Origin: Candidatus Saccharimonadota bacterium
GTDB lineage: Bacteria > Patescibacteriota > Saccharimonadia > Saccharimonadales > Saccharimonadaceae
Length of the DNA: 35,482 nt
Assembly: GCA_017510835.1 (NCBI GenBank)
Contig: JAFWLZ010000031.1
Location: 1 to 35,482, forward strand
Direction of reading: 5' to 3'
Shown here: positions 1-6,378 of the stretch, piece by piece
Layout: every line of letters begins with the position of its first letter
Numbering within the stretch: the stretch's first letter is position 1
The notes under the pieces: model-generated
What the model saw: only the letters and a program-made list of their open reading frames with translations
What the model was told of the DNA's origin: nothing
Databases searched by the model: none
Made by a program: the position numbers and the translations under genes

Positions 1-2250
1 GATTATGGCCGCGACGACCTCTATAATCAGGTCTGGGACTTCGTTCACGAACAGCGCGGCAACATGGAGCTCCAGCTAAGAGCACTTGGCGCATCCTGTG
101 ACTGGGATAGCCTCACTTTTACCCTCGATCAAAAGGTTGTCGACACCGTCTATAACACCTTCGAGAAACTCTGGAAACAAGGCCTTATCTATCGTGGCGA
201 AAAACTCGTAAACTTTTGCACTAAACACCAAACCGCCTTTGCCGACATCGAAGTAACCCACAAAGACGAAAAGGGCAAACTCTGGCAAATCGCCTATCCA
301 CTCGTAAAGCCGAAGAATGGCGTCGAAGAAATTATCATCTCAACCACCCGCCCAGAAACCCTTCTTGGTGATACTGCTGTAGCCGTTAACCCTGAGGATA
401 ACCGCTATAAGAACATAATTGGACAGAAAGTCAAGCTACCACTCACTGACCGCGAAATCGAAATCATTGCCGACGAACACGCTGATCCAGAATACGGCAC
501 CGGTGTCGTAAAAATCACCCCTGCCCACGATCCGAACGATTACGAAGTAGGCGAACGTCATAATCTCGAAATGATCACCGTTATCGGTTTCGATGGCAAG
601 ATGACCGCCGCCGCAGGCGCCAACTATGAAGGCCTCACCACTCAAGAAGCCCGCGAGAAAATCCTCGCCGACCTCGAAGAACAAGACCTCCTACGTGGCG
701 AAGAACCAATCGTCCACTCCGTCGGCCACTGCTACAAGTGCGACACCGTCATCGAACCGCTCTTAAAAGAGCAGTGGTTCGTAAACATCAAGCCACTCGC
801 TCAGGCCGCCATTGATGCGCTCAAAGCAAACGAGATTAAATTCCACCCAGAAAACAAGAAACGCGTCCTTATCAACTATCTCAAGAATCTCAAAGACTGG
901 AACATCTCCCGCCAGATCCCATGGGGTATCCCAATCCCAGCCTTCGTTAACGTCGACGACCCTACCGATTGGATTTTCGATAAGCGCGTCGACCAAGCCG
1001 AAATAGAGAAGGGCGGCAAAACTTATCGCCGCGACGAAGATACCTTCGATACCTGGTTCAGCTCCGGCCAGTGGCCATACATCACCACTAGCGACCGCAA
1101 ACAACATTACCCGACCAGCGTCATGGAAACCGGCGCCGATCTCCTCTTCCAATGGGTCGGTCGCATGATCATGCTCGGCCTCTATAACACCAACGAAGTT
1201 CCATTCAAAGATGTCTATATGCACGGCATGGTGTTAGACGAAAAAGGCCAGAAGATGTCCAAATCCAAGGGTAACGTCATCAACCCAATCGAAATCGTCG
1301 CCAAGTACGGCTCCGATGCACTTCGTCTCGGCCTCATCGCCAGCCGCAGCGCCGGCGTCAACCAAGCTTTCAGCAGCAGCAAGGTAATCGCCAGCCGCAA
1401 CCTTTGCAACAAACTCTGGAACATCTCCCGCCTCGTCCAAGACATGGTCGACAACGCCGAAAAATCAAAGGGCGAAGTCGAATGCCTCAGTAACGGGGAA
1501 GATTGGATCTGCCGCGAAATCGACAAGACTAGCAAAGAGATTCAAAAGCTCCTCGATCACTACCGCTTCGCTGAAGCCGGCGACACCATCTATGATCTTA
1601 TCTGGAACAAATACGCCGACTGGTTCCTCGAAGGAGAGAAACTCTGGAAGAACATCCCACTTCTCAAAGCCACGCTCGAGCAAATCCTCATCATGCTTCA
1701 TCCATTCGCTCCATTCGTCACGGAAACGATTTGGCAGACGCTCAGCTGGACTGATGGCATGTGCATGACTCAAAAATGGCCTGAGGCGCTCAAATACAGC
1801 CCTACAAAGGCCAAGAGCTTCGAAGAGCTAATCCTTATCGTCACGGACGTCAGAAGCCACTTCCAGAGCCTCCCAGGCGCTGCTAGCTATCCAATCGCCT
1901 TCTACGACGATAAGCTCATCTATGACAATCAGCTTCTACTTCAGCACTACACCAAGGCACCAAGCATCCCAGAGATTCAGCCAGAGGAAGCCCATGGTCT
2001 CCATCTCGCCATCGCTGGCCACCCAAACATCTATCTTGAGATCCCAGCCGATATTCACGCCAAGTACAAGGCTAACCTCGAAGAGCGCATCATGAACCTC
2101 GGCAAAGAAATTGAGGTTCTCGAAGCACGTCTTCGCAATCCAAACTACGTCAAAAAGGCACCAAAGGAACTCGTCGACGAAACCAAGCAGCAGCTCGAAA
2201 CCAAACAAAAACTCCTCGACGATATGAAAGCCGAATTCGAACTCGTCTAG
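1..2250 (+). CDS. valS: valyl-tRNA synthetase, 3' part (5' end outside window)
   Basis: This class I aminoacyl-tRNA synthetase charges tRNA-Val with valine in the cytosol. The frame is open from base 1 (DYGRDDLYNQVWDF...), so the gene starts upstream and the HIGH motif is not in the window. Visible are the LGASCDWD segment that follows HIGH in ValRS, the CP1 editing domain (TTRPETLLGDTAVAVNP and GTGVVKITPAHDPND), the KMSKS loop (QKMSKSKGN), the tRNA-binding helical domain and a C-terminal coiled coil (about the last 70 residues, NLGKEIEVLEARL) typical of ValRS. The editing domain clears mischarged threonine. Codons are strongly biased to C-ending forms, unlike the AT-rich genes at the right end. 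The stop codon is followed immediately by the -35 box of the next gene, and no terminator is seen between them. Confidence 0.97.
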   Translation, partial: DYGRDDLYNQVWDFVHEQRGNMELQLRALGASCDWDSLTFTLDQKVVDTVYNTFEKLWKQGLIYRGEKLVNFCTKHQTAFADIEVTHKDEKGKLWQIAYPLVKPKNGVEEIIISTTRPETLLGDTAVAVNPEDNRYKNIIGQKVKLPLTDREIEIIADEHADPEYGTGVVKITPAHDPNDYEVGERHNLEMITVIGFDGKMTAAAGANYEGLTTQEAREKILADLEEQDLLRGEEPIVHSVGHCYKCDTVIEPLLKEQWFVNIKPLAQAAIDALKANEIKFHPENKKRVLINYLKNLKDWNISRQIPWGIPIPAFVNVDDPTDWIFDKRVDQAEIEKGGKTYRRDEDTFDTWFSSGQWPYITTSDRKQHYPTSVMETGADLLFQWVGRMIMLGLYNTNEVPFKDVYMHGMVLDEKGQKMSKSKGNVINPIEIVAKYGSDALRLGLIASRSAGVNQAFSSSKVIASRNLCNKLWNISRLVQDMVDNAEKSKGEVECLSNGEDWICREIDKTSKEIQKLLDHYRFAEAGDTIYDLIWNKYADWFLEGEKLWKNIPLLKATLEQILIMLHPFAPFVTETIWQTLSWTDGMCMTQKWPEALKYSPTKAKSFEELILIVTDVRSHFQSLPGAASYPIAFYDDKLIYDNQLLLQHYTKAPSIPEIQPEEAHGLHLAIAGHPNIYLEIPADIHAKYKANLEERIMNLGKEIEVLEARLRNPNYVKKAPKELVDETKQQLETKQKLLDDMKAEFELV

Positions 2251-2279
2251 TTGACAAATTAGCAGAAATATGCTATACT
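2251..2279 (+). promoter_or_regulatory. sigma70-type promoter with extended -10 for the gene at 2354
   Basis: A perfect TTGACA (2251-2256) directly abuts the valS stop codon. It is followed by a 17-bp spacer ending in TGC and the -10 hexamer TATACT (2274-2279), which gives an extended -10. The predicted start near 2286 leaves a leader of about 68 nt. Confidence 0.85.
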
Positions 2280-2353
2280 CTAAGCATATAGTCGCTCGAT
2301 AAATCAGCGGCATGGTAGGTTCAAAAATGCTTTTTCCAGAGAGGGGTGAGAGT

Positions 2354-2824
2354 ATGGAAAAAAGAGTTATTCTGTTCCCGACTTTTAGTAACTATGAGGA
2401 AGGCTCAGAAGCAAAGCAGTTAGATTTAGAGGAAATCGGTAATAAAGTAGTCGATTTCCGCTTAGCAGAGAAAGAGCGCAGACTCGATGATCTAGAGGAC
2501 CAAGCATATGACTGGTTCCTAAGAGAGTTGAAAGAAGAGGAACACATGAAGTTCGTGCTCAACGATTTAAGTGCATTCTTTGCAAAGTACGGAGTGCACT
2601 ACTCTATTTTTCACAAGAAAGGTTGTACAACCTTTCTCAGGATGTACTGGCCAGATGAAGACGCAGTTTGCCACATAGAAATAGACAATTATGACCGCAT
2701 ATCGAGAAACAGTCCTGGCCTTACAGCCTACCTGGTGAAGAATGGAGTGTATTCGTTTCTTGAAGACACAAATCCAAACCTTTGTTATGAGCTCTTCCAT
2801 GCAAAAAGCCGGAAGACAAATTAG
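2354..2824 (+). CDS. hypothetical protein (156 aa), orphan
   Basis: I do not recognise this protein. The chosen ATG is preceded by a purine-rich GAGGGGTGAG ribosome-binding site; an in-frame start 14 codons upstream has none. The N-terminal half is acidic and helical (about residues 20-65, many Glu/Lys). The second half is a mixed alpha/beta region with aromatic residues and several cysteines (KKGCTTFL, DAVCHIEID, NLCYELF). There is no signal peptide or membrane segment, so it is probably cytosolic. It is monocistronic, with its own near-consensus promoter directly after valS and a strong terminator after it. It is the first of four consecutive orphan genes that share this promoter layout. 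Confidence 0.75.
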   Translation: MEKRVILFPTFSNYEEGSEAKQLDLEEIGNKVVDFRLAEKERRLDDLEDQAYDWFLRELKEEEHMKFVLNDLSAFFAKYGVHYSIFHKKGCTTFLRMYWPDEDAVCHIEIDNYDRISRNSPGLTAYLVKNGVYSFLEDTNPNLCYELFHAKSRKTN

Positions 2825-2840
2825 AACCTAAAACATTAAA

Positions 2841-2865
2841 GTCTCCACTTCGGTGGAGACTTTTT
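2841..2865 (+). terminator. intrinsic terminator of the gene at 2354
   Basis: An 8-bp perfect stem GTCTCCAC/GTGGAGAC closed by a TTCG tetraloop is followed by TTTTT. Six bases later the next promoter starts. Confidence 0.9.
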
Positions 2866-2870
2866 CCATC

Positions 2871-2899
2871 TTGACAAAACATAAGAAGTTTGCTATAAC
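2871..2899 (+). promoter_or_regulatory. sigma70-type promoter with extended -10 for the gene at 2945
   Basis: TTGACA (2871-2876), a 17-bp spacer ending in TGC, and TATAAC (2894-2899). The TTGACAAAAC start is shared with the promoter at 3276. Confidence 0.85.
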
Positions 2900-2944
2900 A
2901 GCAGTATTGGGTATCGCAAAAATAAACAAACAAAAGGAGACAAA

Positions 2945-3214
2945 ATGGCAGGAGAACTAGCTCCAAAACCAGGTGTAGAAGAAATGAGCGATGACGAGAT
3001 CAAGCAGGGTCTCGAAGCCGCAGAAGAAATGAAACAAAAACGCGATGCCGGTAGCGATGCCGAAACTACAGCCGAACCAGAAGCAAAGGCCGAAACAAAA
3101 ACTACCAATAACGAAACTGTCACTCAGTTTGCTCCAGGTGAGCCACTTCACTTCGGTATGTCTTACGAAGATAGACGTGAAGAAATGAAGCGCCGCTACG
3201 AAGAGCAGGACTAA
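2945..3214 (+). CDS. small charged hypothetical protein (89 aa)
   Basis: I do not recognise this short, highly charged, low-complexity protein. The ATG follows a clear AAGGAG site (2934-2939). Residues 15-35 are acidic and helical (MSDDEIKQGLEAAEEMKQK), the middle is rich in Ala/Glu/Thr, and the C-terminus is basic and acidic (YEDRREEMKRRYEEQD). It has no membrane segment or cysteine and is probably largely disordered. It has its own consensus promoter and terminator, which suggests it is a real, well-expressed gene rather than a chance frame. Confidence 0.75.
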   Translation: MAGELAPKPGVEEMSDDEIKQGLEAAEEMKQKRDAGSDAETTAEPEAKAETKTTNNETVTQFAPGEPLHFGMSYEDRREEMKRRYEEQD

Positions 3215-3235
3215 TCAATAACGCACGGTTTCTAT

Positions 3236-3264
3236 AAAAGAGCAGTCTAGACGCTGCTCTTTTT
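3236..3264 (+). terminator. intrinsic terminator of the gene at 2945
   Basis: Stem AAAAGAGCAG/CTGCTCTTTT (3236-3245 with 3254-3263) with an 8-nt loop and a T tract. The A-rich left flank could also allow termination on the other strand. Confidence 0.88.
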
Positions 3265-3275
3265 GACGCCTACCC

Positions 3276-3304
3276 TTGACAAAACACCATAAGTATGCTA
3301 AAAT
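3276..3304 (+). promoter_or_regulatory. sigma70-type promoter with extended -10 for the gene at 3375
   Basis: TTGACA (3276-3281), 17-bp spacer ending in TGC, TAAAAT (3299-3304). It lies 12 bp after the previous terminator. Confidence 0.85.
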
Positions 3305-3310
3305 ATGCAC

Positions 3311-3345
3311 AGTAACTCTTACCTGCGGAAGTGCCGTAGGGTTAT
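3311..3345 (+). promoter_or_regulatory. structured 5' leader upstream of the gene at 3375
   Basis: The leader starts at the predicted transcription start and contains nested complementarity. An outer stem pairs TAACTCT with AGGGTTA (one G-U) and an inner CGG/CCG pair flanks AAGTG. It is followed by an AGGAGGTG ribosome-binding site. It matches no riboswitch family I know and may simply stabilise the mRNA. Confidence 0.3.
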
Positions 3346-3374
3346 AGATCATTTTTCTCGAGGAGGTGGGAATA

Positions 3375-3641
3375 ATGAAGAAAAAGAAGAAAAGAGTACT
3401 GGTTAAAAGATATGGAGAAAAGAGTACATTATATTTTAGAAACTGGGTTTATAAGCCGCCCAGAAAAACATGCGCAGACGCGCTAAATGCGGCTATCCTC
3501 GCCAACAGATGTTCTTATGGAGATGTTTCTCAGGTAGTACATGGCGAAATTAGTCTAAACTTTAATCCATTGCGACACAAAAGACGGGAACGTAGACGAC
3601 TAGAAAATGAATTTAAAGAACTCATAAAACAATACCCGTAA
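3375..3641 (+). CDS. small basic hypothetical protein (88 aa)
   Basis: I do not recognise this protein. It is strongly basic: it opens with MKKKKKRVLVKRYGEK and ends with a second basic helix (RHKRRERRRLENEFKELIKQ), so nucleic-acid binding is plausible but unproven. The centre (TCADALNAAILANRCSYGDVSQVVHGE) could be a small helical domain with two cysteines. The ATG at 3375 is chosen because it sits 9 nt after a perfect AGGAGGTG; the longer frame starts inside that site. It is monocistronic, with its own promoter, structured leader and terminator. Confidence 0.75.
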   Translation: MKKKKKRVLVKRYGEKSTLYFRNWVYKPPRKTCADALNAAILANRCSYGDVSQVVHGEISLNFNPLRHKRRERRRLENEFKELIKQYP

Positions 3642-3645
3642 AACT

Positions 3646-3669
3646 AAGCCGGCCTGAGTGCCGGCTTTT
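3646..3669 (+). terminator. intrinsic terminator of the gene at 3375
   Basis: Perfect 8-bp stem AAGCCGGC/GCCGGCTT with loop CTGAGT and a short T run, five bases after the stop codon. Confidence 0.85.
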
Positions 3670-3677
3670 CCCATACC

Positions 3678-3706
3678 TTGACAAATCGCGCAATTCGTGC
3701 TAGTCT
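3678..3706 (+). promoter_or_regulatory. sigma70-type promoter with extended -10 for the gene at 3734
   Basis: TTGACA (3678-3683), 17-bp spacer ending in TGC, TAGTCT (3701-3706). The -10 is weaker than in the three preceding promoters but the layout is identical. Confidence 0.75.
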
Positions 3707-3733
3707 AAATATAGTAATTAATCAAAAACAAAC

Positions 3734-4738
3734 ATGCGAAAAAACGAAAGCTACAATTCATCAAAAGAAAGAGTCAAATTAGACGAGCAATACAAGGACC
3801 TCATAGAAGCATTCAGAGCTAACCGTGCTTCGGTAGAAACCGACTTTTCCAAGTCCCGTAAGCACAGCAAGGATGAGCTCTACACGGATGCCCATTTCGT
3901 ACATATGAGGAAAAAGGGCTTCGAAAAGAAAAAAGAAGAAATTGATGCCTCCTTCGACGACGAAGCGCTTGAAGGCGTCTTGTGGTATATGGGCAGTAAT
4001 TCTCAAATCTTCGAAGCAGAAGAGTATTCCGAACCGGGTTCCGATTACGACGATTACCGCAACGGCGTCGATGTAGTCTTCGGAATTCCAAGCCAAGAAG
4101 TAGGTAAATTTGACACAATCTTCAGCGTTGACGCCACCACCGCTACTCTAGAAGATGAAGTCGCAGGCAAGTTTTTAGACGTTGATGGAGATCCGAATAA
4201 TGATTCTCCTGGCTGTAACCAAATTAAGTATTACAAGCATGAAGGCAGATGTACACGCCTAAACTGCAAGCCAAATTATATCGTGGGCGCTTCGCCTGCT
4301 ACTATCGCGGAAGCCGTCGGAAAATTTGATAAATGTGGCGACTATGTTATCTGTCCGGAACCAGACGAAGATTTTCGCAGAAAAATCCTCATCGAACTTC
4401 TTTTTGAATCAAAAGCGTATACAAAAGCCTGCGGTCTCGTAAAAAAACGAACCGACTGGACAAAACGTGCCCTTGAAGCACACACTGCAGTTAGTACGGC
4501 ATGTCTCGAAAGCCTCCGTAGATCATTCGAAATTGACGAGAAAGCAGAGGATAAATCCAACCAGCTCATGGCAGCAGTTACAGAAGCTATGAGAAAATAC
4601 CAAAAAGAAGACGCCACTTTTGATGCTATCGTCAAGGAAGCACTAAGACGCGACAACAAATACCGCAAACAAATAAATGGTCGCAAAGTTAATAAAGCCG
4701 GCAAGAAAAATCTTAAACCAGTAACAAACCCTGCCTAG
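3734..4738 (+). CDS. hypothetical protein (334 aa), possibly nuclease-fold
   Basis: I do not recognise this protein with confidence. It has a charged coiled N-terminus (residues 1-75), a central acidic segment DDYRNGVDVVFGIP with D113 followed about 20 residues later by a hydrophobic strand ending in VDATT (D133), and a basic helical C-terminus. The strand-D...strand-D pattern recalls PD-(D/E)XK-like folds, but the lysine expected after the second acid is not in the expected place, so this is only a suggestion. The centre has four cysteines (GCNQIKYY, GRCTRLNCKPN, KCGDYVICPE). No Shine-Dalgarno site precedes the ATG and the predicted leader is about 20 nt. The stop overlaps the stop of the convergent HIT gene. 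Confidence 0.7.
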   Translation: MRKNESYNSSKERVKLDEQYKDLIEAFRANRASVETDFSKSRKHSKDELYTDAHFVHMRKKGFEKKKEEIDASFDDEALEGVLWYMGSNSQIFEAEEYSEPGSDYDDYRNGVDVVFGIPSQEVGKFDTIFSVDATTATLEDEVAGKFLDVDGDPNNDSPGCNQIKYYKHEGRCTRLNCKPNYIVGASPATIAEAVGKFDKCGDYVICPEPDEDFRRKILIELLFESKAYTKACGLVKKRTDWTKRALEAHTAVSTACLESLRRSFEIDEKAEDKSNQLMAAVTEAMRKYQKEDATFDAIVKEALRRDNKYRKQINGRKVNKAGKKNLKPVTNPA

Positions 4739-5109
4739 AACGCTAACTTTTCTTGAATCTCGCGGAAATCGTCTTCAGTCAAACTGAGCGTCTTCCCATA
4801 TTCCCAAGTATCATCAATCGGCATCAGATGCACATGCGCATGCGGTACATCGGTGCCGATTACTTTCATTACCACGCGTCGCCCAGAGACATCTTCCATG
4901 TGCGCCGCGACTTTTTTTACGGCCGCCCACAGCGCATGATAATCCTCGTCCGAGAGCTCATAGATCTTATCTACTTCCGTCTTCGGAATAACCAAAGTAT
5001 GCCCTTTGCTCTCCGGATTAATATCTAGAAACGCAAAAGTCTTCTCGTCTTCGTAAATCTTATAGCAGGGAATCTCACCTGCGATGATCTTCGTAAAAAC
5101 ACTCGCCAT
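4735..5109 (-). CDS. HIT-family nucleotide hydrolase/transferase
   Basis: HIT proteins hydrolyse or transfer nucleotides from dinucleoside polyphosphates or AMP-linked substrates in the cytosol. The HIT motif is intact at residues 90-94 (HAHVH, giving H90, H92 and H94, followed by LMP), and the N-terminal CVFCKIxxGEIP-like signature appears as SVFTKIIAGEIPCYKIYED. The first cysteine pair usual in HINT zinc sites is absent. The length of 124 residues is normal. The ATG has an AAGGAG site 6-8 nt upstream and an extended -10 (TGC TAAAAT) that starts inside the T tract of the preceding gene's terminator. The 3' end overlaps the convergent gene by four bases, CTAG, which serves as stop codon on both strands. 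Confidence 0.9.
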   Translation of the reverse strand: MASVFTKIIAGEIPCYKIYEDEKTFAFLDINPESKGHTLVIPKTEVDKIYELSDEDYHALWAAVKKVAAHMEDVSGRRVVMKVIGTDVPHAHVHLMPIDDTWEYGKTLSLTEDDFREIQEKLAF

Positions 5110-5127
5110 AAATACTCCTTTTTCTAT

Positions 5128-5136
5128 ATTTTAGCA
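5128..5136 (-). promoter_or_regulatory. extended -10 promoter of the HIT gene
   Basis: On the minus strand TGC precedes TAAAAT (5133-5128). It directly follows the T tract of the terminator at 5141-5167, so the upstream promoter half would lie in the terminator itself. Confidence 0.6.
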
Positions 5137-5140
5137 AAAA

Positions 5141-5167
5141 AGAAAAAACCGGGCTTCATCAGCCCGG
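5141..5167 (-). terminator. intrinsic terminator overlapping the 3' end of the gene at 5159
   Basis: On the minus strand the stem CCGGGCT/AGCCCGG (5161-5167 with 5149-5155) has a 5-nt loop and is followed by a T tract (5141-5148). The TGA stop of the upstream gene (5159-5161) lies in the hairpin, so its last codons form part of the stem. Confidence 0.88.
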
Positions 5168-5461
5168 TCCTTCGTTCCACATTAACTTTAGGACAATCTT
5201 GCCAGGAGTATCTACACTAACCAATGCATAATCCGCATCCCTACGCAAAACTTTAGGACAAACAAATCTACCTTTATCGTCGATTTTTCGAATTGCACAC
5301 TCTGGCACTCCAGGTTTTCCGTCATATGAATCGACATGAATCAGATCAAAATTATCATCAGTCGTATAGACCATAACAGTTCTACCAGTTAACAGTGGAG
5401 CATAGCTTTTAATGTTCAGCCTTCCTTGACTATCGAAGGCGCCTCCAGGATAAAAACGCAT
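5159..5461 (-). CDS. small protein with two MraZ/AbrB-like motifs (100 aa)
   Basis: The protein has two D-x-x-G-R signatures about 51 residues apart: FDSQGRLNI (D10, G13, R14) and IDDKGRFVCPKVLR (D61, G64, R65). The second resembles the MraZ/SpoVT-AbrB swapped-hairpin motif (D-x-x-G-R-hydrophobic-x-x-P-x-x-L-R). Two such repeats in one short chain match the MraZ architecture, which suggests a DNA-binding regulator, but MraZ is usually about 140 residues and the first repeat is degenerate. The start has a GGGGTGAT site and a strong promoter (TTGACT, 17 bp, TATAGT). It is not next to mraW/ftsL genes, so it is not the classical dcw mraZ. Function is inferred from motif similarity only. Confidence 0.6.
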   Translation of the reverse strand: MRFYPGGAFDSQGRLNIKSYAPLLTGRTVMVYTTDDNFDLIHVDSYDGKPGVPECAIRKIDDKGRFVCPKVLRRDADYALVSVDTPGKIVLKLMWNEGPG

Positions 5462-5493
5462 AATATCACCCCTTTCACGCGTTTATGGCCATA

Positions 5494-5522
5494 ACTATAA
5501 CACCGAAAGAGAGGAAAGTCAA
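5494..5522 (-). promoter_or_regulatory. near-consensus promoter of the gene at 5159-5461
   Basis: On the minus strand TTGACT (5522-5517), a 17-bp spacer ending in TGT, and TATAGT (5499-5494). This is the same extended -10 design as the four orphan genes at 2251-3734. Confidence 0.75.
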
Positions 5523-5537
5523 TCACGCCACCGACAC

Positions 5538-5559
5538 AAAAATGAGACCTTTCGGCCTC
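5538..5559 (-). terminator. intrinsic terminator after tRNA-Ser(CGA)
   Basis: On the minus strand GAGGCC/GGTCTC with a GAAA loop (one G-U pair) is followed by ATTTTT. It lies about 15 nt after the tRNA 3' end. Confidence 0.7.
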
Positions 5560-5573
5560 TATTTCGCTCGTTC

Positions 5574-5661
5574 TGGCGGAAGCGAGAGGATTCGAACCTC
5601 CGAGACGTTGCCGCCTACACGATTTCGAGTCGTGCGCCTTCAACCACTCGGCCACGCTTCC
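5574..5661 (-). tRNA. tRNA-Ser (anticodon CGA)
   Basis: The cloverleaf is complete: acceptor GGAAGCG/CGCTTCC, D arm, anticodon stem CACGA/TCGTG with loop CTCGAAA (anticodon CGA, reads UCG), the long variable arm typical of serine tRNAs, and T arm with GGTTCGAATCC. The discriminator is G and the 3' CCA is encoded (complement of 5574-5576). Length is 88 nt. Confidence 0.97.
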
Positions 5662-5710
5662 ACCTCCTATCTTATCACAAAATCACCCCTAGCTCGACCA
5701 AAAGGGCAGC

Positions 5711-5732
5711 AAAAACCCGCCACAAGGGCGGG
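5711..5732 (-). terminator. intrinsic terminator after the gene at 5743
   Basis: On the minus strand CCCGCC/GGCGGG with loop CTTGT is followed by TTTTT, just downstream of the stop codon. Confidence 0.85.
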
Positions 5733-5742
5733 CCAAAACTAA

Positions 5743-5955
5743 TTAAGCATCGTCCTTCGACTCGTTAGTGCCGTCCTCAGTATTTTTCTCGATCGGCTCA
5801 ACCTCGTCCTCATCATCGCTCTTTTCGTCAAAGTTCCAACCGTTATCGTAGTTATTTCCAGCCTTATCAACTAGCGAATTATCGTATCCATCTGGTAGCT
5901 CACGTCCCCATTCTGGATTTGTCCCCGGTATAAATCGTTTTTCTCCGCCTGACAT
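5743..5955 (-). CDS. small acidic hypothetical protein (70 aa)
   Basis: I do not recognise this short protein. It starts MSGGEKRFIPGTNPEWGREL, then contains Tyr/Asn-rich DGYDNSLVDKAGNNYDNGW and an Asp/Glu-rich tail, so it is probably disordered and cytosolic. The ATG at 5955 is chosen because a perfect AAGGAGG lies 5-6 nt upstream; a longer frame would need a TTG start inside the promoter. An extended -10 (TGG TATAAT) lies just before the ribosome-binding site. It sits between two tRNA genes on the same strand and has its own terminator. Confidence 0.7.
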   Translation of the reverse strand: MSGGEKRFIPGTNPEWGRELPDGYDNSLVDKAGNNYDNGWNFDEKSDDEDEVEPIEKNTEDGTNESKDDA

Positions 5956-5972
5956 CTTTCCTCCTTTTTCCA

Positions 5973-5981
5973 ATTATACCA
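5973..5981 (-). promoter_or_regulatory. extended -10 promoter of the gene at 5743
   Basis: On the minus strand TGG is followed by a perfect TATAAT (5978-5973). No clear -35 is seen. Confidence 0.65.
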
Positions 5982-5995
5982 AACCCCACTTGGAA

Positions 5996-6133
5996 GCGCG
6001 GTTATTGACCGAGCAAAAAGAATAATTTGAAGACAAAATCGCCTAGGTGGGTGTTTTCTTGCTGCCTTGCGCGACTTATTGGTCGAGCAATGGTAACAAA
6101 AAACACCCAGATGGGTGATTTTGATTCAAATTA
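5996..6133. repeat. imperfect inverted and direct repeats flanking the tRNA-Arg gene
   Basis: Bases 6023-6066 and 6133-6092 (reverse strand) form an imperfect inverted repeat, roughly 34 of about 43 positions matching by eye. Each arm carries a hairpin like the tRNA-Arg terminator (TGGGTGTTTT). In addition 5996-6016 and 6069-6090 are similar direct repeats (GCGCG...TTATTG...CGAGCAA). This may be a duplicated tRNA downstream region or a scar of an inserted element. No gene is seen in it. Confidence 0.55.
6098..6117 (-). terminator. intrinsic terminator after tRNA-Arg(GCG)
   Basis: On the minus strand CACCC/GGGTG with loop ATCT is followed by TTTTTT, about 17 nt after the tRNA. Confidence 0.75.
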
Positions 6134-6210
6134 TGGTATGCCCGATACGATTCGAACGTACGACCTTTGGCTCCGCAAGCCAACGCTCTATCCAACTGAG
6201 CTACGGGCAC
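6134..6210 (-). tRNA. tRNA-Arg (anticodon GCG)
   Basis: The cloverleaf is complete: acceptor GTGCCCG/CGGGCAT (G1-U72 wobble), D arm GCTC/GAGC, anticodon stem TTGGC/GCCAA with loop TTGCGGA (anticodon GCG), variable AGGTC and T arm GTACG-TTCGAAT-CGTAT. Discriminator A and an encoded CCA are present. Length is 77 nt. Most bacteria read CGU/CGC/CGA with an ACG anticodon edited to ICG; here G34 reads CGC/CGU directly. Confidence 0.95.
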
Positions 6211-6363
6211 ATATACACTGTGGATCAATATACGCCAGTGAGTATCTCGCACTGCAAAACGCCCAAAGGACGTATACTTCCACCGTTCAAAGATTAAACG
6301 AACGTCGCGCCAGTACAAAGACAAAACGTGATAAACGGTATTATAGCACATTTTCCAGAGAAA

Positions 6364-6372
6364 TGGTATACT
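6364..6372 (+). promoter_or_regulatory. extended -10 promoter directly before the gene at 6379
   Basis: TGG TATACT ends 6 bases before the ATG, so the predicted transcription start coincides with the start codon (leaderless mRNA). No clear -35 or ribosome-binding site is present. Confidence 0.6.
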
Positions 6373-6378
6373 TATTTC

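Noticed and set aside
5416-5742. frames running through tRNA-Ser(CGA) on both strands
   Set aside because: They translate the tRNA gene and its flanks. The serine tRNA cloverleaf explains the sequence.
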